This document shows positions 9,401-16,183 of a stretch of DNA of 64,000 nucleotides, one piece after another. The first letter of the stretch is position 1. The number at the start of each line of letters is the position of its first letter. The stretch lies in contig JBDOIE010000015.1 in the NCBI GenBank assembly GCA_041082245.1, positions 1 to 64,000 on the forward strand, given 5' to 3'. Origin of the DNA: DAOTVY01 sp041082245. Lineage in GTDB: Bacteria; Chloroflexota; Chloroflexia; DTKN01. The notes below the pieces were generated by a model. That model saw only the letters and a list, made by a program, of their open reading frames with translations, searched no databases and was not told where the DNA came from. The translations under genes and the position numbers were made by a program.

Positions 9401-9799
9401 CCCGCCCATCAGCTGCTCGTCAAAGTGCCGCTGGCCGATCGTGCGCACCGCGGCTTCGCGCACAAGCGCGAATGCTTCCGGCAGGATTTCGTCGAGGATC
9501 GCCTGCTCTTCCTGGAACAGCCGGGCCCGCAGCCGTTTCCACTCGTCGCGCAGCACGATGCGGCGTTCGGGATCCGTCTCGGCGTCCAGCTCTGCCTGCT
9601 TCGCCTCTACCATCGCCCGCGTGGCAGCCGTGCGCGCGGCGATCATACGCCGGAAGGCTTCCGTTCGCTCGCGCATCTCCTCCTGGCTGAGCCTCTGGAT
9701 CTGCGGTTCGAGCGCGTTGATCTGCGCCACCAGGGGCTTCAGCGCCTCGAGCGCGCGGGCGTTGCTGTCGCCGGCCAGTCGTTTAAACCATTCAAGCAT
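6401..9799 (-). CDS. secA: Preprotein translocase ATPase SecA
   Basis: A 1132-residue SecA motor that drives Sec-dependent export at the membrane with SecYEG. Walker A MKTGEGKT is near residue 144, Walker B reads VDEVDNILIDEART, and GTERHEARR with LRGRSGRQGDPGSSRF marks the second nucleotide domain. It is longer than usual. There is a charged, probably coiled insert at about residues 50-100, about 25 extra residues near 215-240, and a cysteine-rich insert at about 579-616 with eight Cys just before GLHIIGTERH. The C-terminus is a Lys/Arg tail without the common CxC zinc motif. Start ATG 9799 is supported by GGAGGTG; longer starts would overlap the promoter at 9845-9873. Confidence 0.95.
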   Translation of the reverse strand: MLEWFKRLAGDSNARALEALKPLVAQINALEPQIQRLSQEEMRERTEAFRRMIAARTAATRAMVEAKQAELDAETDPERRIVLRDEWKRLRARLFQEEQAILDEILPEAFALVREAAVRTIGQRHFDEQLMGGIVLHQGKIAEMKTGEGKTLTATLPLYLNALVGRGVHLVTVNDYLARRDCGWMGQIFHYLGLSTGVIIPDFSGLYDPSYTDEKVLGHDERLMHLRPVPRKEAYQADITYGTNNEFGFDYLRDNMAYSLDEIVQRELYFAIVDEVDNILIDEARTPLIISAPDVESYQQYLRFARIVHSLGPGDYEVDEKDQVVTLTEQGVDRVERALGIRRDLGESLYDERHAELTFFLDAALKARLLYEKDKDYVIKDGEVVIVDEFTGRLMPGRRWSDGIHESIEAKERVIYGEPVEVQRESKTFATITFQNYFRLYQKLAGMTGTAATEREEFFKIYGLDVVVIPTHRPMIRVDYPDRIYAREEGKFRAVVREIVEKHRRGQPVLVGTTSVERSEYLSRLLQRERIPHEVLNAKHHEREALIVARAGQKGAVTIATNMAGRGTDIVLGPGVVREECLDPQTGLSRCCIGCSDDCGRCFKPQKFTSCIDDVPCGLHIIGTERHEARRIDNQLRGRSGRQGDPGSSRFYLSTEDELMRRFGPGADRVRAVLERFNPGDDAPLEAKVITRMIEQAQVRVEGYHFDMRKHLVEFDDVLNRQREVIYAERRRILAARDVRGVVLARLREEIEKRVEEAFAPLSGRKEYERDEEALREALAGLLEGLQSGHAGREELLLPLFPAISQSLVEQIRERLAALPEEAQEEALSRELEELHERALEHYRDRFLERVARVVARALYEEQHDADVLYLSRLYRTLTRDLHIPLPATTTAARWARMEPQAIEEEVLSVVEKEAEGEVRRLRPRLQEHVPRVVHAWRAGGAAWSVITDYLTELDRSLRLPPGPAAERLSGLSQEKVADELYRLGVAYLEDRERRLGADLMREIERGYLLRAIDREWVDYLTAMEDLRQGIGLRAYGQQDPLVEYRRESYHLFQRLLARVRAQALFYIFHASEAPLLRRVAVPTGERRPVRVAKQAPQGKQGRTQPEPKPAAPVAAATSASGTRKRRKRKKR

Positions 9800-9816
9800 T
9801 GCTGAGGACACCTCCG

Positions 9817-9833
9817 GGGAGGGATTCCCTCCC
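9817..9833 (-). promoter_or_regulatory. 7-bp leader hairpin before secA start
   Basis: GGGAGGGATTCCCTCCC forms a 7-bp GC stem with a 3-base loop. It lies in the transcribed leader between the promoter and the ribosome site of secA, close enough to influence translation. A regulatory role is inference. Confidence 0.45.
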
Positions 9834-9844
9834 TTGCTGCGGGC

Positions 9845-9873
9845 ATTATATCCCATCCGACCGCCTCGTGCAA
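9845..9873 (-). promoter_or_regulatory. Promoter of secA
   Basis: On the minus strand TTGCAC (9868-9873) and TATAAT (9845-9850) are separated by exactly 17 bp. The predicted transcript starts about 40 bases before the secA ATG. It probably also drives the sugar-modification genes downstream. Confidence 0.75.
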
Positions 9874-10381
9874 GGAAAGCGGCGAGCCGGGTAAGGCAAC
9901 CGCAAACTCGAGGCAAAAATGGGACCACTCAAGCATGAGGACAGCCGGTGGCCGATTGTTCTCCCTCTTCCTGTTGGGGAGAGTTGGCCTCCTAGTTGGC
10001 GGTTGCCCGACTAGGCGGGTGCGCGCCATTCTTATCGGTGAGTTCCAACGGGGGGCACCTCGGTTCGTTCGGTCGCGCGTCTGCGGGATAGGCGTTCGAG
10101 AGGAACAGGAGGGGCGGGGTAGGGCAACTCCGCAGGAGTTTCCCTACTTCCGCCCGTACTTGACGGGTAAGCCGGTGCAAGGGAATTGAGAAGCCCTGCC
10201 TTCACACCCGAGTCTCAGGTCGAGTCTGCATGCTTCCTACAACAGTGTCGCGCACCCCGCTTAGCCCGCGGAGCTCAACCGTGCGCACGACTGTCGCGGC
10301 GCGTACGTCAGGTAGCAGGGCGACTGGTGGTGTCTTCTGGGCTGCTCGAGCGAGGCACCCCGCATATCGAGCGCCATCGCC
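9874..10381. other. Gene-free stretch with several strong hairpins
   Basis: No convincing protein: the only sizeable frames (84 and 88 codons) have no family features. The DNA is rich in inverted repeats. CCTAGT...ACTAGG at 9991-10015 has an inner GGC/GCC pair. GGTGC (10018-10022) can pair with GCACC (10055-10059). A long hairpin spans 10112-10155, pairing GGGCGGGGTAGGG with CCCTACTTCCGCCC and then AACTCC with GGAGTT around a 3-base loop. CCCGT/ACGGG follows at 10153-10167. This density suggests a structured RNA or a mobile-element relic. I could not match it to tmRNA, SRP RNA, RNase P or a tRNA. Confidence 0.5.
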
Positions 10382-11275
10382 CTAATCGACCACTACCACG
10401 TGCACCGGGAGCTGCGGTATCAGCTCCATCTGGTTCCGGTACTGGTCGATGACGCCGCTGACGCGAATGCGCGTGCCGGTTTGCACCCACTGAGAGGCCT
10501 GCGGAATCCGCTCCAGGAGGCTGCTCCAGAGGATTACCGCGATCCTGGCGGAGCCGTCATCCAGGATCACCCGCTGCCCGGCCCCGAGCGGCTCTACCGC
10601 GACTATTGTCCCCTGAATCGTGGCGCGCGTGGTACGGTCGGCGGGCCCGATCGAAGCGATGGCGCGCTCTGGCGGAAGAGACCCGGGGGATAGGACTTCC
10701 ACCTCGTGGCAAGATCGGGGCTCGATCTGCCACTCCTCCCTGTAGCGCGCGACGGTGCCATGTACGCGGACTACCGCTCCCTCCATGAGTGCCCCCTTGT
10801 CGGTACAGCGGTCGTAGACGTCCGCCCACAGGAGCAACGTAGCACGTCCGGTCTCGTCCGAGAGAAGGAACCGGAAGCCTTTAGGGAAGCTGGATACCCA
10901 GAGGACCGTGGCCTCCACGGTTACCTTCTGTCCGCAGCGTTCGGGAAAGGCCGCAAGCGGGGTGAGACTGAACGTTGGGGTCGGGGTAGGGCTCGCCGTC
11001 GGAGGGCGCGTCGGCCTCGGGCTGGGCGTCATCGTGGGCGGGGGCGTGTGTGTAGGGGATGGGCTTGGCGCGGGTGTACGTGTCGGGGAGGGAGTGGCCG
11101 TCGGGGGCGGAGTGGACGTTGGCTCGCTGGCCGTCGCGGCGATGACGGGGCTGGGGCTTTGCAGAGGTTCCACCGAGGGCCGATCGAGCGCAGGAGAGCC
11201 ACGGCATCCAGCCAGCGTACAGACGATCACCAGCAGCGCGAACCCTCGAACCAGAGACGAGCAGCATGTACGCAC
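10382..11275 (-). CDS. Exported lipoprotein with Pro/Thr linker and two OB-fold-like domains
   Basis: A 297-residue protein from GTG 11275 (ribosome site AAGGAGGAAAA). It has a signal sequence ending in the lipobox LAGC with C24, a long low-complexity linker of Pro, Thr and Ser (about residues 45-105), and two related beta-rich domains (about 112-197 and 205-297). Each shows the G-x-V-x-V...GTVxxYRxxWQI/ELIPQ pattern of OB-fold (tRNA-anti/NigD-like) modules. It would sit outside the membrane, tethered by lipid, with the domains held away from the surface. It follows the four-domain OB protein by 34 bp, so the two are probably made together. Ligand unknown; nucleic acid or oligosaccharide binding is possible. 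Confidence 0.75.
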   Translation of the reverse strand: MRTCCSSLVRGFALLVIVCTLAGCRGSPALDRPSVEPLQSPSPVIAATASEPTSTPPPTATPSPTRTPAPSPSPTHTPPPTMTPSPRPTRPPTASPTPTPTFSLTPLAAFPERCGQKVTVEATVLWVSSFPKGFRFLLSDETGRATLLLWADVYDRCTDKGALMEGAVVRVHGTVARYREEWQIEPRSCHEVEVLSPGSLPPERAIASIGPADRTTRATIQGTIVAVEPLGAGQRVILDDGSARIAVILWSSLLERIPQASQWVQTGTRIRVSGVIDQYRNQMELIPQLPVHVVVVD

Positions 11276-11309
11276 GGTCTTTTCCTCCTTTCTTCGCTGC
11301 CGAAACAGC

Positions 11310-12668
11310 TCAATGCGCGCCGCGCCGGGAGCGTATGGGTAGCACCTGGAGGTCGCTCGGCCGCCTGACCACGATCTCCAACTTCCCCCTGTGGGCGCTC
11401 ACCCATCCGCAGGCACGGAGACGCACCCCCGGCTGTAGACGGATCGAACGCACCGGGATGGAGCCGGGAACCCAGATCTGGATTTCCGCGTGGCGGTCGA
11501 GCAATCTCACAAGCGTTCCTTTCGGGAAGCTCTCCGTGCCTCGCACGATGCCCTCCAGGCAGAACGCCTTCCCGAGAGATTGCCACCCGACCTCCATCCC
11601 GTGCACCACCGGTGGGGCTGGGGCACCGACGAGCAGCACAAGGTCCTCATTTTGCTCAGGAACCAGTTCCAATCCTTCGGCGCTGTGGGTCAGCCAGCCC
11701 TGCACGCGGAGTCGGGCACCCACGTCGAGCGTTTGCGAGTGGGCCATCCGACGCCACAACGGTTCCCGCAGGAAAAGGGTAAGGGTTGCAGCGGATTTCT
11801 CTTCCCCCAGAACGAATCGGTGCCCCCGGTCGCCGGGGTGGACCTGCACCACGACCCCTTCGACAAGTACCCAGTGCCCAGCGTGTTCCGCCGAAAGCGC
11901 TCCGGGCGACATCGCAGGCAGAACTTGCGGGGCCGGCACCACGTCCGCAGCCGAGGCCGGGACAATCTGAGGCTCCCCGCGGTACAACGAAACGGTCCCC
12001 GTCACGGTCAGGGTCTGCGCGCGCTGAAGCGGGGGCAGAGCACCGGTGAGCGAAAGCACGGAGCGGTTGATCACGATGTCGATTTCGCCTTCTTCAGCCC
12101 GGAGTAGGACGAGCGTGAGGTCCGGAAACGGACGCCGGATGTCCCGTATCCAGCCCCGGACGGCGACTCGCTGCCCGGCCATCTCGGGCCCGATCTCTGC
12201 GATGTTCATCGCCTGTGGCACGGGTCGCGAAACCTCCAGCATCGCCGGATCACGAAGGTAGAGGCGTGCCTGTTCCCCGTTCAACCGGAGTACCCCCGTG
12301 ACGGTAACCCGATCTCCGACCGCGGGGATGCAGCGCGCAGCCGCGAGCGCCCGGAGATCGTCTCCTGACACCGCTACTCGTAGCGGTTCGTCCGCATCAG
12401 CCAGGGTGAAGTAGAGGGATGGCCCTCCGGGGTAGTAGTCGGGGCCTCGTACGACCGTGCCCGAGACGCGCACGTACGCCAGGTTCATGCCCGGACCGAT
12501 CTCGCCAACGGACACGAGCGGGGGTCGGACGAACCTTGCCCCCAGGATGCAGACGGCGGTGCCCACGCAGGCGAGCAGCAGGGCCGCGATGCGGAGTTGT
12601 GCCACCGGTAGCGGCCCGCTCTGTACACAGGACTGAGCTGGATCGAGACCGCGGTGCGATTCTTCCAT
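11310..12668 (-). CDS. Membrane-anchored protein with four OB-fold-like repeats
   Basis: A 452-residue protein. One N-terminal membrane segment (about residues 22-46) anchors it, and the rest consists of four consecutive beta-rich repeats of roughly 90 residues (about 60-145, 155-245, 255-350, 360-445). Each repeat has a VRVxGxV opening strand and a closing strand such as GEPQIVPAS or GKLEIVVRRP, as in OB-fold domains. No enzymatic motif is visible. AAGGAGGGGGAG precedes the ATG. With the downstream lipoprotein it forms a two-gene unit of extracytoplasmic OB domains. I do not recognise a named family. Confidence 0.72.
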   Translation of the reverse strand: MEESHRGLDPAQSCVQSGPLPVAQLRIAALLLACVGTAVCILGARFVRPPLVSVGEIGPGMNLAYVRVSGTVVRGPDYYPGGPSLYFTLADADEPLRVAVSGDDLRALAAARCIPAVGDRVTVTGVLRLNGEQARLYLRDPAMLEVSRPVPQAMNIAEIGPEMAGQRVAVRGWIRDIRRPFPDLTLVLLRAEEGEIDIVINRSVLSLTGALPPLQRAQTLTVTGTVSLYRGEPQIVPASAADVVPAPQVLPAMSPGALSAEHAGHWVLVEGVVVQVHPGDRGHRFVLGEEKSAATLTLFLREPLWRRMAHSQTLDVGARLRVQGWLTHSAEGLELVPEQNEDLVLLVGAPAPPVVHGMEVGWQSLGKAFCLEGIVRGTESFPKGTLVRLLDRHAEIQIWVPGSIPVRSIRLQPGVRLRACGWVSAHRGKLEIVVRRPSDLQVLPIRSRRGAH

Positions 12669-12692
12669 ACGGCTCCCCCTCCTTTTTTCCCA

Positions 12693-12721
12693 ATTTTATC
12701 AGGAACATTGCGATTTGTCCA
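12693..12721 (-). promoter_or_regulatory. Promoter of the OB-fold gene pair
   Basis: Minus strand TGGACA (12716-12721), 17 bp, TAAAAT (12693-12698). The gene begins about 25 bases downstream. Confidence 0.6.
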
Positions 12722-12860
12722 GCATAGTAAGTGTATCCTCTCTGAACATCTTACGGGATGTGGCGGCCGCCGGAAAGGCTGCGAGCGGTGCGTATTTCCA
12801 GGACTGCGGGCGATCCCGCCCGGGTTCCTTACCCGCCCTGGGGCCCGGGCGTTCGAATGT

Positions 12861-12889
12861 TTGCGCGCGGCCGGCTCCTGAAGTATAAT
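12861..12889 (+). promoter_or_regulatory. Promoter of the methylmalonyl-CoA mutase subunit gene
   Basis: TTGCGC (12861-12866), 17 bp, TATAAT (12884-12889), with the coding start 45 bases downstream of the -10. Confidence 0.7.
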
Positions 12890-12934
12890 GTCCACCAGAC
12901 ACCGGGCGCATGGTCCTTGGAGGAGCGCGGGGCG

Positions 12935-13333
12935 ATGGAACGCAAGATCCGGGTACTGGTGGCCAAGCCGGGACTGGATGGGCACGATCGCGGTGCAAAG
13001 GTCGTCGCGCGGGCACTGCGGGACGCCGGTATGGAGGTCATCTACACCGGGCTGCAGCAGACCCCGGAAATGATCGTCGAGGCGGCGTTGCAGGAAGACG
13101 TCGACGTCGTCGGGCTGTCTATCCTGTCCGGAGCGCATATGACCCTGCTCCCGCGCGTTACCCAGCTGCTGCGGGAACGAGGGGCGGAGGATATCCTCGT
13201 CATCGCGGGAGGGATCATCCCCGATGAGGATGTCGAACCCCTCCGCCAGGCGGGGATTGCGGCCATTTACGGCCCCGGAACCCCGACGCGGGAGATCGTG
13301 GAGTTTATCCGTGCCCACGTGCGGCCCCGATAG
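12935..13333 (+). CDS. mcmA2: Methylmalonyl-CoA mutase, cobalamin-binding subunit
   Basis: A 132-residue B12-binding domain protein. Residues 10-20 give KPGLDGHDRGA, the DxHxxG motif whose His replaces dimethylbenzimidazole on cobalt. LSILSGAH and AGGIIPDED follow, as in the small or C-terminal part of methylmalonyl-CoA mutase. ATG 12935 has GGAGGAG upstream. The family is a standalone subunit that needs a separate large substrate-binding subunit, which is not in this window. meaB follows within 60 bp, supporting a role in interconverting methylmalonyl-CoA and succinyl-CoA. Other B12 mutases with split subunits (isobutyryl- or ethylmalonyl-CoA type) are possible. Confidence 0.88.
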   Translation: MERKIRVLVAKPGLDGHDRGAKVVARALRDAGMEVIYTGLQQTPEMIVEAALQEDVDVVGLSILSGAHMTLLPRVTQLLRERGAEDILVIAGGIIPDEDVEPLRQAGIAAIYGPGTPTREIVEFIRAHVRPR

Positions 13334-13391
13334 CCGGATCCCTTGCTCATCGGGCAGGGAAGCGTCCCCGCGTGCAGGGGCGGCAAAGCCC

Positions 13392-14333
13392 ATGATGGAT
13401 CTGGTGAGGCGTATCCTGGAGGGCGACCGTCGTGCGCTCGCTCGCGCGATGACGCTCATAGAGACCGGGGATCCGGCTAGCCGGGTCATCCTCCGTCAGG
13501 TCTATCCCCACACCGGCCGGGCGCATATCGTAGGGGTTACAGGTTCCCCAGGGACCGGAAAGAGCACTCTGGTGAGTGCGTTGGCGCGGTGCTTCCGGCG
13601 ACGTGGCCGCACGGTGGGCATCGTTGCCGTCGATCCTTCTTCCCCCTTTACGGGTGGCGCGCTTCTGGGGGACCGCATCCGTATGCAAGAGCTCGCGGGG
13701 GACCCCGGCGTCTTCATCCGCAGTATGGCCTCGCGGGGGCATCTGGGCGGCCTGGCACAGGCGACCGGGGACCTCGTGAAGCTGCTCGAGGCAGCCGGTT
13801 TTTCGCTGATCGTCGTGGAAACGGTCGGCGCGGGGCAAGCCGAGGTCGAAGTAGCGCGCACGGCCCATACGGTTGTCGTCGTCGAAGCACCTGGCCTGGG
13901 CGACGACATTCAGGCGATCAAGGCCGGCATCCTCGAGATTGCCCACATCCTCGTCGTGAACAAGGCCGACCTTCCGGGAGCAACCCGCCGTGTCGCGCAG
14001 CTGGAAGCGATGCTGAGCATGGGAAGTCCAGACGCTGCCTGGACGCCCCCTGTCCTCCAGACGGTTGCCTATCGCGGGGACGGGGTCGAGGAGCTCGCGG
14101 ACGCGATCGAACGCCACTGGGCTTTCCTCTCCGCCGAGGGAAGGCTCGAGGCATTTCGGCGGAGACAGGCCGAGCAGGAGTTCGAGGAAGCGCTCCGTTT
14201 TGAGGCCATGCGCATGCTGCGTGAGAGGGTCCTCGACCCCGAGCGGCAGGCAGAGCTTGTGGAGCGCATCTGTCAAAGGGAAATCGACCCCTACAGCGCT
14301 GCCGGGAAGGTCCTGGCGGCGATTCGGGGCTAG
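13392..14333 (+). CDS. meaB: MeaB/ArgK-type GTPase chaperone of B12-dependent mutase
   Basis: A 313-residue G3E-family GTPase. P-loop GVTGSPGTGKST lies at about residues 40-52; DPSSPFTGGALLGDRIRM, ETVGAGQAEVE and NKADLP (guanine recognition) follow in the expected order. MeaB-type proteins gate cofactor loading and protect methylmalonyl-CoA mutase, consistent with the preceding subunit gene. Start ATG 13392, or the adjacent ATG 13395, has GGGGCGG before it. The stop is followed immediately by a perfect ribosome-binding sequence at 14334. Confidence 0.92.
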   Translation: MMDLVRRILEGDRRALARAMTLIETGDPASRVILRQVYPHTGRAHIVGVTGSPGTGKSTLVSALARCFRRRGRTVGIVAVDPSSPFTGGALLGDRIRMQELAGDPGVFIRSMASRGHLGGLAQATGDLVKLLEAAGFSLIVVETVGAGQAEVEVARTAHTVVVVEAPGLGDDIQAIKAGILEIAHILVVNKADLPGATRRVAQLEAMLSMGSPDAAWTPPVLQTVAYRGDGVEELADAIERHWAFLSAEGRLEAFRRRQAEQEFEEALRFEAMRMLRERVLDPERQAELVERICQREIDPYSAAGKVLAAIRG

Positions 14334-14417
14334 AAGGAGGTGATGGTATAGCCAGATACCTTACGGCGAGACGCCTCACTCGAAGTGTAAAGCGGTTTTG
14401 GGCAAAGGAGGAATCCC

Positions 14418-15317
14418 ATGTCAAGGTGGACCAGGATAGCGGTATTCGTGTTGCTTGCAGCGGTGCTTGTTCCGACGCTCGCAGCGTGTGGTAAGCCCGC
14501 GCTGGGGACGGCGGAGAACCCCATCATCATGTCGTTCGTCCCGTCCGGAGATACCCAGGAGATCATCAAGGGCGGTGAGCAGATCGCCCAGATGCTGTCC
14601 GACAAGACAGGGCTCGTCATCAAGGCAAACGTGGGCACGAACTTTGCCGCGGTGCGCGAGGCGATGGGGGCCGGCCAGGCGCATATCGGGTGGCTGAACA
14701 CTTTCAACTATGTGCTGGCCCACGAGAAGTACGGCGTACAGGTGGCGCTGGTCACCGTGCGCTTCGACCGCACGACGTACCGCGGGCAGATCGTGGTGCG
14801 CGCGGATGGCGGGATCACAAAGCTCGAGGACCTGAAGGGCAAGACGATGTGCTGGGTAGACCCGAACTCGACCTCCGGGTATATCATCCCGCGCATCACC
14901 CTGAAGGCAAACGGCATCGATCCGGACAAGGATTTCGCCAAGCAGGTCGAGGCCGGGTCCCATAACAACGTGATCATGGCTGTCTATAACGGCGACTGCG
15001 ATGCCGGCGCGACCTACGACGATGCGCGCAACTCGGTCGAGAAGGATGTGCCGGACGTGAAGCAGAAGGTCGTCGTCCTCACGTACACCTCCGACATCCC
15101 CAACGACACCGTCTCCTTCGTCAAGGACTTCCCGGCCGATCTGCGGGAAAAGATCGTGAACGCACTGCTGGAGATCGCACAGACCGAGGAAGGAAAGGCA
15201 GCGTTGAAGACCGTATACAGCATTGCTGGTTTGCAGAAAGTCGATGACTCCTTCTACGATGTTTTCCGCGCGGACCTGAGCAAGGCGGGGATCAACATCG
15301 AGGAACTGGCCAAGTAG
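14418..15317 (+). CDS. phnD: Phosphonate/phosphite ABC transporter substrate-binding lipoprotein
   Basis: A 299-residue PhnD-family binding protein. It has a signal peptide ending in the lipobox LAAC (C24), then the type II binding-protein fold with ANVGTNFAAVREAM, GWLNTFNYV, DPNSTSGYI and SHNNVIMAVYNGDCDAGAT, typical of PhnD/PtxB proteins. It would capture phosphonate, phosphite or a related oxyanion outside the membrane. AAAGGAGG lies at ideal spacing. First gene of phnD-phnC-phnE; no C-P lyase or phosphite dehydrogenase gene is nearby, so the actual ligand is open. Confidence 0.92.
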   Translation: MSRWTRIAVFVLLAAVLVPTLAACGKPALGTAENPIIMSFVPSGDTQEIIKGGEQIAQMLSDKTGLVIKANVGTNFAAVREAMGAGQAHIGWLNTFNYVLAHEKYGVQVALVTVRFDRTTYRGQIVVRADGGITKLEDLKGKTMCWVDPNSTSGYIIPRITLKANGIDPDKDFAKQVEAGSHNNVIMAVYNGDCDAGATYDDARNSVEKDVPDVKQKVVVLTYTSDIPNDTVSFVKDFPADLREKIVNALLEIAQTEEGKAALKTVYSIAGLQKVDDSFYDVFRADLSKAGINIEELAK

Positions 15318-15328
15318 CCGTGGAACAG

Positions 15329-15363
15329 ACCGGGGCGGGGAGCCGGCTACTCCCCGCCCCGGT
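15329..15363 (+). terminator. 14-bp perfect hairpin between phnD and phnC, without U-tract
   Basis: ACCGGGGCGGGGAG pairs exactly with CTCCCCGCCCCGGT around a 7-base loop. No run of T follows and the operon continues, so it more likely protects or processes the phnD part of the message, or terminates partially, than acts as a full terminator. Confidence 0.6.
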
Positions 15364-15399
15364 GTACTGAGCGCGGCAGGACGGCCACAGGAGGGCGGC

Positions 15400-16173
15400 G
15401 TGCTGCAGGTCGAACATTTGACCAAGGTATTTCCCGGAGGCGTGGTGGCCCTGCAGGACGTGAGTTTTACCGTAGAAGAGGGCGACTTCCTGGCGGTCAT
15501 CGGCCTTTCGGGCTCGGGCAAGTCCACGCTCCTTCGCTGCATCAACCGCCTGATCGAGCCGACGTCCGGGCGGGTCGTCTGGAATGGGGTGGACATCACC
15601 GCCGCGCGGGGGGAGGAACTGCGGAAAATCCGCCGGCAGATCGGCATGGTGTTCCAGCAGTTCAACCTGGTCAAACGCTCCACCGTGATGACGAACGTGC
15701 TTTCGGGGCGCCTTGGGTATGCCCATCCCGTGCTCAGCCTTTTCCGGATCTTTCCCCCCGAAGATCACCGGCGGGCGATGGCCGCGCTCGAGCGGGTTGG
15801 CATTCCGGACAAAGCGTATGTACGTGCCGATCAACTGTCCGGGGGACAGCAGCAGCGGGTGGGCATCGCCCGCGCGCTGATGCAGGAGCCACGGCTGATC
15901 CTGGCCGACGAGCCGGTGGCGAGCCTGGACCCGGTGCTGGCGCACTCCATCCTCCAGTACCTGGAGACGCTGAACCGTGTGGATCGTATCACGGTGATCT
16001 GCAGCCTGCATTTCCTCGACCTGGTGCATCGCTATGCGACCCGCGTGATCGGACTGAAGGACGGCCGCCTGGTATTTGAAGGTCACCCGAAGGACCTGAC
16101 CCGCGAACGGTTTAAAGAGGTCTACGGGGAGGAAGCGGAGATGGTGACCGTCGGCGGGCAGGCGATCGCCTGA
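15400..16173 (+). CDS. phnC: Phosphonate ABC transporter ATP-binding protein
   Basis: A 257-residue PhnC-type ATPase. Walker A GLSGSGKST is at about residues 35-43, the Q-loop is VFQQFNL, the signature is LSGGQQQRVGIA near 147, Walker B with the D-loop is LILADEPVASLDP, and the switch His is in CSLHFLD. It powers uptake through the downstream PhnE. Start GTG 15400 has ACAGGAGGG. The phnE gene begins 10 bp after its stop. Confidence 0.93.
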   Translation: MLQVEHLTKVFPGGVVALQDVSFTVEEGDFLAVIGLSGSGKSTLLRCINRLIEPTSGRVVWNGVDITAARGEELRKIRRQIGMVFQQFNLVKRSTVMTNVLSGRLGYAHPVLSLFRIFPPEDHRRAMAALERVGIPDKAYVRADQLSGGQQQRVGIARALMQEPRLILADEPVASLDPVLAHSILQYLETLNRVDRITVICSLHFLDLVHRYATRVIGLKDGRLVFEGHPKDLTRERFKEVYGEEAEMVTVGGQAIA

Positions 16174-16183
16174 GGAAAGCGCG

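Noticed and set aside
7151..9805. An open frame of 884 codons on the plus strand opposite secA
   Set aside because: It is exactly antisense to a fully conserved secA, has no family features and reflects the lack of stops in high-GC antisense sequence.
9935..10189. Small plus-strand frame of 84 codons starting with a hydrophobic stretch
   Set aside because: No clear ribosome site and no family resemblance, and its second half coincides with strong hairpins, so RNA structure explains the sequence better.
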